Source: Streptomyces sp. AJS327
Lineage (GTDB): Bacteria; Actinomycetota; Actinomycetes; Streptomycetales; Streptomycetaceae
Direction: 5' to 3'
Assembly: GCF_013450295.1 (NCBI RefSeq)
Contig: NZ_SKBR01000003.1
Location: 558,001-622,000, forward strand
Length of the DNA: 64,000 nucleotides
Below are positions 51,694 to 60,470 of this stretch, piece after piece; the first letter of the stretch is position 1, and each line of letters starts with the position of its first letter. Below the pieces are notes generated by a model. The model saw only the letters and a program-made list of their open reading frames with translations, searched no databases and was not told the origin of the DNA. A program made the position numbers and the translations under genes.

Positions 51694-53283
51694 CTACCGG
51701 CGGCGCCCCGCCGGTCCCGCCCCGCCGGGTGCCGCGTCGGCGCCGCCCGGATCGGTGTGCGGGGGACGGGAGATGGCGTCCCCCGGGGTGGTGCCGGACG
51801 GACCCGTACCGGGCTCCGGCGGTGGTGTCGCGGCTCCGGCCGCCCGGCCGGGACCGGCCTCATCCGGGACGATCCGCCCGTCGGGGGCGTCCATCTCCGG
51901 TTCGTGGCCGACGAGTTGGGCGTCCCCTCCGGGGCTGCGCGCGGCGAGGAACACCAGGAAGGTCAGTGCTCCGCAGAGCGCGGCGCCGTGGAAGATCCCG
52001 ACGACGGCCAGCGTGGGCAGCGCCTCCAGCGCGGCGGCCGCGGCCAGCGTGCCCAGCGCGAACCCGGTGGTCTCCGCCGAGACCGACAGCCCGAACACCC
52101 GGCCCCGCCGCTCGTCCGGGAGGGTCTGGAGGCGGGAGGTGTAGGCGATGTCGGTGAAGCCGTCCGCCAGCCCCGCGACCATCGCGACGCAGACCAGCGC
52201 GGGCGTGGGCAGACCGGTGAACGCCACGATGAAGGACACCGACATCACGCAGGTGCCGAGGGCGAACGCCCGCTCCCCCAGGAGGTGTTCGGAGCGTCTC
52301 GCCAACCGGGTGGTGAGCTGGTGGGCCAGTACGCTGCCGATCGCCCACGCGGCCCAGAACTGCGCCATCAGCACCGCCGGGCTGTCCGGCCGCGCGAGGT
52401 TCGCGGCGACCGGCAGCGCCACGTTGTGCGAGGAGGAGCCGAGCGCGTCCGCTCCCCGCAGCGCGACCATCGCGAGCAGCAGCACCGGCAGCGTCCGCAA
52501 CACCGCCAGCTGGCGCGCCTCCCGCCGTCGGCCCTCGCCGCTCTCCGTACGCGCCTTGGGCCCGCCCCCGCCCGCCGACCGCCGCTCCCGCGCGGGTGCC
52601 CCGGGGTCCGCGGGGTCCCCGGGGCCTGGGACCTCGGGTTTCTCCGGGTTGGTGCGGGGGCGGAGCACCAGCAGCGCCCCGGCCGAGACGAGGAAGCTGA
52701 GTGCGTTGACCGCGAAGGCCACCCGGTAGCCACCGACGGCGATGATGGGCGCCGCCGAGGCGAAGCCGAGCACGGTGGCGAACGAACGGGCCGTCACCAG
52801 CAGCCCGTTGGCGCGCACCCGCTGGTCGTGCCCCGCCATCACCGGAACCGCCGTCCGCAGCGCCACGTTGAAGGAGGCGTTCCCCACCCCGAGGACGACG
52901 ACCACCGCGCCCACCAGCGCCACCGGCGCGCCCTCTCCCGTGCCCGCCAGGACCAGCATCACCGCCGCCTGGCCGAGGTCGGAGACCACCATCATGGTGC
53001 GCCGGTCACGCCGCCCGGCGAGCCCTCCGGCGACGCCGCCCGCCACCATCCCGGCGGACAGCCGGAGGGCCATCAGCAGACCGAGCCCGAGCGCGCTGCC
53101 CGTCACGGCGTACGAGAACAGGCTGAGCGCGATCAGGCTCAGGTAGTTGCCGTATACGGAGACGGCGTAGGCGGCGGCGAAACCGTTGAACCGGCGTGCG
53201 CGGCGGCGCTCTTCGGAGGTCGGCAGGGGGCGGGATAACGGGGATGACCGGGATGAGGGGGTTGTGATGCGCTTGCCCGTCAT
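51694..53283 (-). CDS. MFS exporter of the PKS-NRPS cluster
   Basis: 529 aa with about twelve membrane helices (YGNYLSLIALSLFSYAV, LGLGLLMALRLSAGMVAGGV, LLLAMVALRGADALGSSSHN) and a GGLAGRRDRRTMMV motif between helices 2 and 3, as in MFS drug exporters. A Pro/Gly/Arg loop lies in the middle. ATG 53283 follows gaagagggga. A TTA codon is Leu16 (53236-53238). It ends 37 bp before the megasynthase start, so the two form an operon with transporter first. It probably exports the product and may give self-resistance. Confidence 0.92.
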   Translation of the reverse strand: MTGKRITTPSSRSSPLSRPLPTSEERRRARRFNGFAAAYAVSVYGNYLSLIALSLFSYAVTGSALGLGLLMALRLSAGMVAGGVAGGLAGRRDRRTMMVVSDLGQAAVMLVLAGTGEGAPVALVGAVVVVLGVGNASFNVALRTAVPVMAGHDQRVRANGLLVTARSFATVLGFASAAPIIAVGGYRVAFAVNALSFLVSAGALLVLRPRTNPEKPEVPGPGDPADPGAPARERRSAGGGGPKARTESGEGRRREARQLAVLRTLPVLLLAMVALRGADALGSSSHNVALPVAANLARPDSPAVLMAQFWAAWAIGSVLAHQLTTRLARRSEHLLGERAFALGTCVMSVSFIVAFTGLPTPALVCVAMVAGLADGFTDIAYTSRLQTLPDERRGRVFGLSVSAETTGFALGTLAAAAALEALPTLAVVGIFHGAALCGALTFLVFLAARSPGGDAQLVGHEPEMDAPDGRIVPDEAGPGRAAGAATPPPEPGTGPSGTTPGDAISRPPHTDPGGADAAPGGAGPAGRRR

Positions 53284-53575
53284 ATCCCCTCTTCGCGCCC
53301 CGATGCGGCGTTTCCTGGCAACTCCTGCCGCCCTGTGGGGCGTTCTTCGTACCTCGCCGTGCTGTCTCACACCTTGCCCGGACGACCCGGGAGTTGTCAC
53401 CGGTTCGGTTCGAGGTTCCGGGGTGCCCCCGAGGCGGTGCGCGCCGGGCGGCCCCGGAACCCCGGTGGCGGAGGCCGGGGTTCCGGGCGCCCGGCCGTGG
53501 TGGTCCCGGGCGCGTCCCGTTCCGGGGCCCGCCACGGTCGGTCGGCGCCGCCCGGGCGCTGGTTAGCATGACGGT
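53284..53575. promoter_or_regulatory. Divergent promoter region of exporter-megasynthase and endonuclease genes
   Basis: 292 bp between opposite starts. The left part (53284-53400) is less GC-rich and should carry the promoter of the PKS-NRPS operon. I see no strong consensus boxes. No cluster-specific regulator gene lies beside the operon, so control may come from bldA and distant regulators. Confidence 0.5.
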
Positions 53576-54778
53576 ATGCCGAACTCAGCGCCCGGACTGG
53601 GCGGGAACCCGCCGCTCGCCACCTACGAGGCGAGCCTCGGGCTGCCGGAGGGCTTCGCCGGCCGGCCGCACCCCGAACACCCGGGCCCCCGGGTGCGGGA
53701 GGTGCTGGAGCTGCGTGAACGCAACCGGCGGCGGGGCTACCTGCTGGGCGTGCTGCTCGCCTACGTCGGGGTGGCCGAGGACCTGCTCGGGCACGAGGGC
53801 GCCGAGTCGCTGCCGGGGGTCTTCGAGGTCCACCCGCCGCACGAGTTCTACGCCAACGGCAAGCGGCTCAACACCCTGACGCTCGGCCCGCCCGAGCACT
53901 CCATCTCGCTGCGGACCTACTACAACGCGGTCGAACAGGCCATCCTCGGCGGCCTGTTGCGTATCGGCTACCCCAACTCGGCGCCACACGCGACCCAGTC
54001 GTGGTCGCAGCACCGCCGGGAGTTCGAGGTCATCTGCGAGATGTCCCCCGGCGAGCGGACCCAGCTCGCGAAGCTCCTCTGGACCGAGGTGCTCGCCCTG
54101 GAGGAGCAGCGCGGACGCTCCGGGCAGCGCCGCGAGATCCGTCCCTTCGAGTACCTCATCCGGCACTTCCCCAACACCTGTAGGGGAGAGCCCGCCGGAT
54201 CGGTGCTCCAGGGGCTCGCCTACGCCTACTACCGCGCCGACAGCCCCAACGTGACCCTCCGGGTGCACAAGGTCGGCTCCGGCTCGGCGCGGGTCGGGTC
54301 CGCGGGCGACGTCGACGGCTGGATCGGGGACACCCTCGAACTCACCGTCGAGGTCAAGGACATGGACATCACCGAGGCGGAACTCCACCAGTTCCACCAG
54401 TTCGTGAAGCACCTCGACCGCTGGCCGAACGCCACCGCCGTCGCCCTGGCGCTGACCTTCACCCCGGAGGCCGTCGACTGGCTCCGGGAACGGGAGATAC
54501 TCGCCTTCGACCGGGAGCGGATGCAGAGCAACGTCGCCTACTGGGACCTGCCCAAACAGCGGCTGGCCGTACAGGAGTTGCTGCACTACCTCGCCGTGGT
54601 GCAGCGCAGCCCGAAACTGCTTGGCCGCTTCCGGGAGTTCTGCGCCGAGCACGGCGTCCCGCTCGGTGGTGAACCCGCGACGCCCGTCCCCGGGCAGCCC
54701 ACCGCCCCGGTCCCGGCTCCGTCCCCGGAGCCGGTCCTGTTCCCGGCGCCGGACGGGGCGGCGGCGCACCAGCGCTGA
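53576..54778 (+). CDS. Putative restriction endonuclease
   Basis: 400 aa. A PD-(D/E)xK-like active site is suggested by an Asp followed by EVK in GWIGDTLELTVEVKDMDIT (about residues 250-268). The N-terminus has NRRRGYLLGVLLAYVG and the middle ISLRTYYNAVEQAILGG; the last 35 residues are Pro-rich. It converges on the DNA methyltransferase gene with only 40 bp between, the layout of a type II restriction-modification system. I assign the endonuclease role from context and the EVK motif; the family and target site are unknown. Confidence 0.65.
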   Translation: MPNSAPGLGGNPPLATYEASLGLPEGFAGRPHPEHPGPRVREVLELRERNRRRGYLLGVLLAYVGVAEDLLGHEGAESLPGVFEVHPPHEFYANGKRLNTLTLGPPEHSISLRTYYNAVEQAILGGLLRIGYPNSAPHATQSWSQHRREFEVICEMSPGERTQLAKLLWTEVLALEEQRGRSGQRREIRPFEYLIRHFPNTCRGEPAGSVLQGLAYAYYRADSPNVTLRVHKVGSGSARVGSAGDVDGWIGDTLELTVEVKDMDITEAELHQFHQFVKHLDRWPNATAVALALTFTPEAVDWLREREILAFDRERMQSNVAYWDLPKQRLAVQELLHYLAVVQRSPKLLGRFREFCAEHGVPLGGEPATPVPGQPTAPVPAPSPEPVLFPAPDGAAAHQR

Positions 54779-54818
54779 GCGCCCCCGCCCGACCGAAAGG
54801 CCATGTGCCCCTCGGCGC

Positions 54819-55727
54819 TCAGGACTTGACGGTGAAGTCGGCCAGCCGCGGGATGGCCTTCGAGGCCATCTCCACGTAGCTCGGGTCCCGTTCCACCCCG
54901 ACGCTGCGGTACCCGACGGCCTCGGCGGCGGCGAGCGTCGACCCGGAACCGGCGAAGGGGTCCAGCACCACGCCCTCGCCCAGCGGCAGCGCGGCCCGCA
55001 CGACCTTCCGCAGGAAGGCCTGCGGCTTGAGGCTGGGGTGCGGAGCCAGCCTCTTCTCCGGCGGACGGGTGGGCGCCGACTCGATGACGTCCCCGAAGGG
55101 CTGGTCGGCGCTGACGCGACGCAGCCCGCCGGTGCCCCAGGCGCGCAGGTTCTCCGCCACCGTCCCCTCGAAGGGCTTGCGGAACAGCAGCCACGGCTCC
55201 CACATGGAGCGCGGCATCACCGTGACGTCCGAGAACTCCTCCTCGGCGCTCTTCGGACGGTCACCCCCGCGCATCGTCATCACCCGCCGGACGATCTCCC
55301 CGCGCCGCTCCAGCCCGGCGTCCGCGATGCCGGTGGTGATGCGGTACGACAGGAGCGGGTTGCAGGCGACCAGGACGTGTCCCCCGGGAACCAGCACCGG
55401 CAGCAGTGCCTTCGCCCACTGGTGGAAGAACTCGCCCAGCGCCTCCCGTTCGCGCGCGCTGAGCGTGGTGAACCGGGGCAGGGGGGAGCGCCGGTGGCCG
55501 TCCAGGGTCGGCGGGATACGCCACACCCCGCCCTGCCCGCTGCGGAGTTTGCCCTGTTCCTTCTCGGAGTACTCCACGATCCCGTACGGCGGGTCGGTGA
55601 CCACCGCGTGGACCGAGTTCGGCGGCTGGGACTGGAGCCAGTCGAGGCAGTCGGACTGGTAGAGCACCGCTCGGCCGTGCGTGAAGACGGGCCGGGGCAG
55701 GCCGAACTCCATCTGTACCGCGGTCAT
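54819..55727 (-). CDS. DNA methyltransferase, beta-class (N4-C or N6-A)
   Basis: 302 aa. The catalytic motif DPPYGIVEY (about residue 44) comes first and the SAM motif DPFAGSGSTLAAAEA (about 254) last, the permuted order of beta-class enzymes. HPSLKPQAFLRKVVRAAL before the SAM motif is also usual. A target-recognition part lies between. ATG 55727 overlaps the stop of the winged-helix gene by four bases. With the convergent putative endonuclease it probably forms a restriction-modification pair. Confidence 0.92.
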   Translation of the reverse strand: MTAVQMEFGLPRPVFTHGRAVLYQSDCLDWLQSQPPNSVHAVVTDPPYGIVEYSEKEQGKLRSGQGGVWRIPPTLDGHRRSPLPRFTTLSAREREALGEFFHQWAKALLPVLVPGGHVLVACNPLLSYRITTGIADAGLERRGEIVRRVMTMRGGDRPKSAEEEFSDVTVMPRSMWEPWLLFRKPFEGTVAENLRAWGTGGLRRVSADQPFGDVIESAPTRPPEKRLAPHPSLKPQAFLRKVVRAALPLGEGVVLDPFAGSGSTLAAAEAVGYRSVGVERDPSYVEMASKAIPRLADFTVKS

Positions 55728-55948
55728 TCGGCGCCCTCCAGCCGGTAGCGGCCACGGCTGGTACGCGCGAAGGACGCCGGGGTGTTCTTGTTGAGGTACG
55801 AGCGGACGGACGAGCTGGGCACCTCGCGGCCCAGGCGCTCCGTCACGGCCCGCTGGATCTCGGCGACGCTGGCGTCGCCCGGGCCGAGGCCCCGGAGGAA
55901 ATCGGTGATCGCGTCCCGGACCTGTCCAGGCTTCAGCCGTGCTGCCAT
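55724..55948 (-). CDS. Small winged-helix protein, putative R-M controller
   Basis: 74 aa from ATG 55948. The sequence VRDAITDFLRGLGPGDASV, AEIQRAVTERLG and VPSSSVRSYLNKN fits a winged-helix fold similar to HARE-HTH-like modules next to methyltransferases. It is translationally coupled to the methyltransferase. The start codon lies about 7 bp after the predicted -10 box, so the mRNA may be leaderless. A perfect palindrome over the promoter makes autoregulation likely, by analogy with controller proteins of other restriction-modification systems, though it is not a classic XRE-type C protein. Confidence 0.75.
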   Translation of the reverse strand: MAARLKPGQVRDAITDFLRGLGPGDASVAEIQRAVTERLGREVPSSSVRSYLNKNTPASFARTSRGRYRLEGAE

Positions 55949-55955
55949 ACCGCGC

Positions 55956-55985
55956 ACCGTACCGGGTTTGACGTCTGGACGTCAA
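55956..55985 (-). promoter_or_regulatory. Promoter with perfect palindromic operator for the R-M locus
   Basis: Minus strand ttgacg (55985-55980), 18-bp spacer, tacggt (55961-55956). The palindrome ttgacgtc-tg-gacgtcaa (55968-55985) is exact over 8+8 bp and covers the -35 box. It contains two copies of gacgtc. It lies 8 bp from the ATG at 55948, so little room remains for a leader. Confidence 0.75.
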
Positions 55986-56169
55986 TAATGAGACCCGGTG
56001 TCAACGAGGCCGTGGGGGCGGGGGAGGGGAGCGTGGAAGGCCGCGCGCCCCGGACGCTTCCGGAGCCGTGGGCCAACTCCCCCGCGCGGCGGGCGGGTTC
56101 GGGCCCGGCGGGCGGGGGATGGGGCCTCCGGCCCGGTGGAGGAGGTCCGGGCCGGAGGCGGGGAGAGGG

Positions 56170-57756
56170 TCAGTCGCAGGTGGTGTCCCGGGCGGGGACC
56201 GTCCCCCTGAGCAGGTAGGTGTCGATGACGCGGTTGACGCAGTCCCCGGCGCGGAGGTACGCGGTGTGCCCGTCGCCGTCGTAGGTCAGCAGCCGGGCGG
56301 GGGCCAGCTGACCGGCCAGGCCCTCGGCCCAGGCGTAGGGGGTGGCCGGGTCGCGGGTGGTGCCGGTGACGATCATCGGCGGCGCCCCCTTCGCGACGAC
56401 CCGGTGCGGTTCACCGGTCGGCTCGCGCTGCCAGTAGGTGCAGCTCAGCGCGGCCCAGGCGAAGCCGCGGCCGAAGACCGGGGACGCCTTCTCGAAGGAG
56501 GCCACCGCCTTCTCCGCGTCCTCCGGCCCGGAGAAGGCGGGCGGCAGATCGAGGCAGTTCACGGCCGAGTTGGCGTACATGATGTTGCCGTAGGAGCCGT
56601 CCGGCCCGCGTTCGTTGTACTGGTCGGCGAGTTCGAGCAGCGGGGTGCCGTCGCCCTCGCGCGCGGACTTCAGCGCCTCGCGCAGACCCGGCCAGGCGCC
56701 CTCGTCGTACATCGACTGCACGACGCCGGTGGTGGCCAGGGACTCGGTGAGGCGGCGGTCGGTGTCGGTACGGAGCGGGCGCTCGTCGATCCGCCGCAGC
56801 AGCTCGCTCATACGCTCGCCGGCGGAGTCGGCGTCGCCCGTGCCGAGCGGGCAACTCGCCCGCTTCACACAGTCCTTGGCGAAGGCGCGGAACGCGGTCT
56901 CGAAGCCCCGGGTCTGGTCACGGTTGAGCTGGAGGGCGGAGAGCGAGGGGTCCATGGCGCCGTCCAGCACGAGCCGTCCGGACCGCTGGGGGAAGAGCCC
57001 GGCGTAGGTGGCGCCGAGGAAGGTGCCGTAGGAGGCGCCCACGTAGTTCAGCCGCCGGTCGCCTAGCACGGCGCGGACCATGTCCATGTCCCGGGCCGAG
57101 TCGACGGTGGACACGTGCCCGAGCACGTCCCCCGACCGCCGCTCACAGCCCTTGGCGAAGCTCTTGTACGAGGCGACCAGCTTCTCGACCTCCTCCCGCG
57201 AGTCCGGGGTCTGGTCGACGGCGGTGTGCGCGTCCATCCGCTCGTCGGTCAGGCACTTCACGGGTTCGCTGCGGGCCACCCCCCGCGGATCGACCCCCAC
57301 CAGGTCGTACCGTTCGGTGACCTCCGGCGGGTACGCCTGGCTCGCCTGCTGCTGGACGAACTCGATGGCCGAGCCACCCGGTCCACCGGGGTTGACCAGC
57401 AGCGAGCCGATGCGGTTGGTGCGGTCCCTGGCCCGCTGCCGCGCCACGGCGAGGGAGACGTCCTTCCCGCGCTCCGGCTTGTCATAGTCCAGCGGAGCCT
57501 TGAGGGTGGCGCACTCGAAGTCCGCCAGACCGCACGAGCGCCAGCGCGGCCGCTGCGCGTAGTACGGCTTCAGCTCCTCCGGCACCGCCTCGGGCAGCGC
57601 CTCCAGCGGGGCGGCGGTGCCGCCCGCGCGGCCGTTCGTCGAGGCGGCGGAGTTCCCACCGGAACCGTCCGAACTCCCCGCCGAACAGCCCGGAACCAGC
57701 AAGGCGGTGGCGGCGAGCGCGGCGCCGGTGACGCGGAACAGACACCTGGAGTCCAT
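56170..57756 (-). CDS. Exported tripeptidyl aminopeptidase-like alpha/beta hydrolase (SlpD/SlpE type)
   Basis: 528 aa. A signal peptide ends in LLVPGCSAG, a lipobox-like site with an unusual Pro, so the protein is probably a lipoprotein on the outer face of the membrane. The catalytic Ser is in VGASYGTFLGATYA, the Asp in VTGTTRDPATPY and the His in GDGHTAY. NPGGPGGS gives the oxyanion loop. The TAP-like C-terminal domain is present. It resembles mycelium-associated proteinases SlpD/SlpE of Streptomyces. It is 155 bp after holB on the same strand. Confidence 0.93.
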   Translation of the reverse strand: MDSRCLFRVTGAALAATALLVPGCSAGSSDGSGGNSAASTNGRAGGTAAPLEALPEAVPEELKPYYAQRPRWRSCGLADFECATLKAPLDYDKPERGKDVSLAVARQRARDRTNRIGSLLVNPGGPGGSAIEFVQQQASQAYPPEVTERYDLVGVDPRGVARSEPVKCLTDERMDAHTAVDQTPDSREEVEKLVASYKSFAKGCERRSGDVLGHVSTVDSARDMDMVRAVLGDRRLNYVGASYGTFLGATYAGLFPQRSGRLVLDGAMDPSLSALQLNRDQTRGFETAFRAFAKDCVKRASCPLGTGDADSAGERMSELLRRIDERPLRTDTDRRLTESLATTGVVQSMYDEGAWPGLREALKSAREGDGTPLLELADQYNERGPDGSYGNIMYANSAVNCLDLPPAFSGPEDAEKAVASFEKASPVFGRGFAWAALSCTYWQREPTGEPHRVVAKGAPPMIVTGTTRDPATPYAWAEGLAGQLAPARLLTYDGDGHTAYLRAGDCVNRVIDTYLLRGTVPARDTTCD

Positions 57757-57911
57757 GGACCATCCCTGGGATCGCGGCAGATCCCCGGAGCGTATCCACG
57801 AGACCCGTGCGCGGGCGGCTCGCCGTGCCGGTCGGCGCGGCACACCCTCCGGACCGGCCAGCGCGCGAGGCCACGGACGGCCAGGGCACCCGACACGCGG
57901 TCAGCGACCGC

Positions 57912-59216
57912 TCAGTGACTGCTCAGTGACCGGTCGGGGCCGCGCAGCGCCATCGTCATCGCCTCGACCGCCAGCAGCGGCGCGACGTTACGGTCCAGCG
58001 CGCGGCGGCAGTCCAGGATGGCCTCGATCCGGCGCAGCGTCTCCTCCGGACGGGAGCCACCGGCGGCCCGGCGCACCGCGTCCTGGGCGTCCGCGTTCGC
58101 CAGGGCCGCGGAGGAGCCGAGCTGGCAGGCGAGAACGTCCCGGTAGAAGCTGGTCAGGTCGGTCAGCGCGAGATCGAGCGAGTCCCGCTGGGTGCGGGTG
58201 GCCCGGCGCTTCTGCCGGTCCTCCAGCTCCTTCATCGCCCCCGCCGTACCGCGTGGCATCCGCTTCCCCTCGGCTCCGCCGAGCGCCGCGCGCAGCTCCT
58301 CGGTCTCCCGGGCGTCCCGCTGCTCGGCCAGCTCCCGGGCGTCCTCCGCCGCCGCGTCGAGCAGCTCCTGCGCGGCCTTCAGCCCCTCACCCACGTCGGC
58401 GACCCGCTCCGGGAGGCGCAGCACGGCGGTCCGGCGGGCGCGCGCCCGCTCGTCGGTGGCCAGCCGCCGGGCGCGGTCGATGTGTCCCTGGGTGGCGAGG
58501 GCGGCGGCCCGCGCGGCGGGCGGCTCGATCCCGTCCCGCCGGACCAGCAGGTCCGCGACGGCCTCCACCGGTGGGGTGCGCAGCGAGAGGGCGCGGCAGC
58601 GGGAGCGGATGGTCGGCAGCACGTCCTCCGTCGAGGGGGCGCAGAGCAGCCACACGGTGCGGGGCGCGGGCTCCTCGACCGCCTTGAGCAGGACGTTCCC
58701 CGCGCCCTCGGTGAGCCGGTCGGCGTCCTCCAGCACGATCACCTGCCAGCGTCCGCCCGCCGGGGAGAGCTGCGCCCGGCGGACCAGCTCGCGGGTCTCC
58801 TTGACGCCGATCGTCAGCAGGTCGGTGCGGACCACCTCCACGTCGGCGTGGCTGCCGACCACGGTGGTGTGACAGCCCTCGCAGAAGCCGCAGCCGGGCG
58901 CGCCCCCCAGCGCCCGGTCCGGGCTGACGCACTGGAGGGCGGCGGCGAAGGCGCGGGCGGCGGTCGCGCGGCCGGAGCCGGGGGGGCCGGTGAACAGCCA
59001 GGCGTGCGTCATCGCCGAGCCGCTCCCGCCCGGCGCCGGGGTGGCGCCCGGGGACGGTGGGCCGGAACCCTCCGGTCCCGGACCGGAACCCTCCGGCGCG
59101 GGCGCGTCGGAGCGCGCCTCGGCGGCGCCGGTGACCAGCGCGTCGGCGGCCCGGGCGGCGGCGCTCAGCTGAGCCGTCACCCGGTCCTGGCCGACCAGGT
59201 CGTCCCAGACCGCCAT
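57912..59216 (-). CDS. holB: DNA polymerase III subunit delta'
   Basis: 434 aa. Part of the clamp loader. The Walker A-like loop FTGPPGSGRATAARAFA has Arg where ATPases have Lys, as expected for delta'. A zinc module CGFCEGCHTTV (about residue 110) and the DEAD-box-like ILEDADRLTEGAGNVLLKAVEEP, plus the SRC motif in TIRSRCRALSL, are all present. A Gly/Pro/Ala loop near 40-70 is an actinobacterial insertion. Start ATG 59216. In many bacteria holB adjoins tmk; here it is 19 kb away and on the other strand. Confidence 0.96.
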   Translation of the reverse strand: MAVWDDLVGQDRVTAQLSAAARAADALVTGAAEARSDAPAPEGSGPGPEGSGPPSPGATPAPGGSGSAMTHAWLFTGPPGSGRATAARAFAAALQCVSPDRALGGAPGCGFCEGCHTTVVGSHADVEVVRTDLLTIGVKETRELVRRAQLSPAGGRWQVIVLEDADRLTEGAGNVLLKAVEEPAPRTVWLLCAPSTEDVLPTIRSRCRALSLRTPPVEAVADLLVRRDGIEPPAARAAALATQGHIDRARRLATDERARARRTAVLRLPERVADVGEGLKAAQELLDAAAEDARELAEQRDARETEELRAALGGAEGKRMPRGTAGAMKELEDRQKRRATRTQRDSLDLALTDLTSFYRDVLACQLGSSAALANADAQDAVRRAAGGSRPEETLRRIEAILDCRRALDRNVAPLLAVEAMTMALRGPDRSLSSH

Positions 59217-59342
59217 GGCCGTACTCCTTATCCGTGCGCGGGCTCCTCGGGCCCGCCCCATTCTGCGCTACGCCGCCGGGGCCCCCACCGCTCCGCCCCC
59301 ACACCCGCCAGCGGGCGCGTGGGGGACGGGACGGACAGGGGG

Positions 59343-59555
59343 TCAGCCGTTGCCGCGCACCACCAGGGCGCCGAGCAGCTCGTCGGTCGCGGCGGCGACG
59401 CGGTCGACGGCGCGCTCGAACGCCTCGGCGTTGTGGGCCGCCGGTTCGCGGAACCCGGACACCTTGCGGACGTACTGGCGGGCCGCCGCGCGCGTGTCCT
59501 CCCCGGTCACGGCCTCGGCGTACGGCGGGCGCAGGGTTTTGATGTTTCTGCACAT
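59343..59555 (-). CDS. DUF2277 family protein
   Basis: 70 aa. It begins MCRNIKTLRPPYAEAVTGED, the signature of DUF2277, and continues AARQYVRKVSGFREPAAHN. Members are short, often near housekeeping genes, with no known function; they may bind nucleic acid. Start ATG 59555; longer frames upstream are not coding. Confidence 0.9.
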   Translation of the reverse strand: MCRNIKTLRPPYAEAVTGEDTRAAARQYVRKVSGFREPAAHNAEAFERAVDRVAAATDELLGALVVRGNG

Positions 59556-59788
59556 GCGTCCACCGTACGACCGGCCACCGACAGCGCCCGGCGACGGCCA
59601 CACGCCCCGGTAGCGAGCGGGAGTCCCCGGGAGCGGGAGTCCCCGGCAGCGGGCGGGAGGAGGGGCGGGGTGGCGCGCGGTCGCCGGGGTGCGGGGTGCG
59701 GCGTAGCGTGGAAGCGCGGGTGGAGCGCCCCGTGCGCCCCATGGCACCTCATGGCGGCCCCGGAGCGCTGCGGACCCATGGAGTCACT

Positions 59789-60253
59789 ATGGCGTCACTG
59801 ACCGGATTTCTCGACGCGCTCACCCCCGCGCAGCGTGCGGAGCTGCGCGGCTTGGGCCAGGAGGTGTCCTTCGCGGTCTCCACGCGGATCTTCGAGGAGG
59901 GCAGACGGGCGGACCGCTTCTGGATCCTGCACACCGGCGCGGTCAACCTGGAGATGCGGGTGCCGGGACGGCGGCACGTGGTCATCGACAGCGTCCGGCA
60001 CGGCGAACTGCTGGGCTGGTCCTGGCTGTTCGCGCCGTACACCTGGCAGCTGAGCGCGGTGGCGGCCAGCCCGGTGCGGGCCGTGGAGTACCCCGCGCAG
60101 CCGGTGCGCGAACTCTGCGAACAGGACAAGGAGCTGGGGCTGGCGCTCACCAGGGCGGTGGCCGGGGTGATCGGGCACCGGCTCCAGCGCTCGCGGACGC
60201 GCCTGATCGACCTGTTCGGACCGTACTCCTCACACGGCGACCATCCCGACTGA
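59789..60253 (+). CDS. Cyclic-nucleotide-binding-fold protein with a degenerate pocket
   Basis: 154 aa. The cNMP-binding beta-roll is recognisable: IFEEGRRADRFWILHTGAVNLEM, VVIDSVRHGELLGWSWLFAP. The phosphate-binding cassette should read GELAL...R[ST]A but has GELLGWSWLFAPYTWQLSAVA, lacking the Arg, so cAMP binding is unlikely. No HTH is present, so it is not a transcription factor by itself. Start ATG 59789 chosen because the upstream extension is Arg/Pro-rich. Confidence 0.88.
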   Translation: MASLTGFLDALTPAQRAELRGLGQEVSFAVSTRIFEEGRRADRFWILHTGAVNLEMRVPGRRHVVIDSVRHGELLGWSWLFAPYTWQLSAVAASPVRAVEYPAQPVRELCEQDKELGLALTRAVAGVIGHRLQRSRTRLIDLFGPYSSHGDHPD

Positions 60254-60470
60254 ACGTCCGTCGGGGCCCGTCGGGGCCGCCGGGGGCCGAGTGGGCCAGC
60301 CCGGGGTTCGTTGGGGATCCGCCGAGTCCGTGGGAACCGGGGATGTCCAACCGACGCCGACATGACCGGGGTTCGAGGCGGACCGGAACACGTGTCCCCC
60401 AACCGGTCGTGCCCCGGGCACGGTTCGGACGACGTACGTGTGTGCCAACTGACCGCGTTCCAGGGACGGT

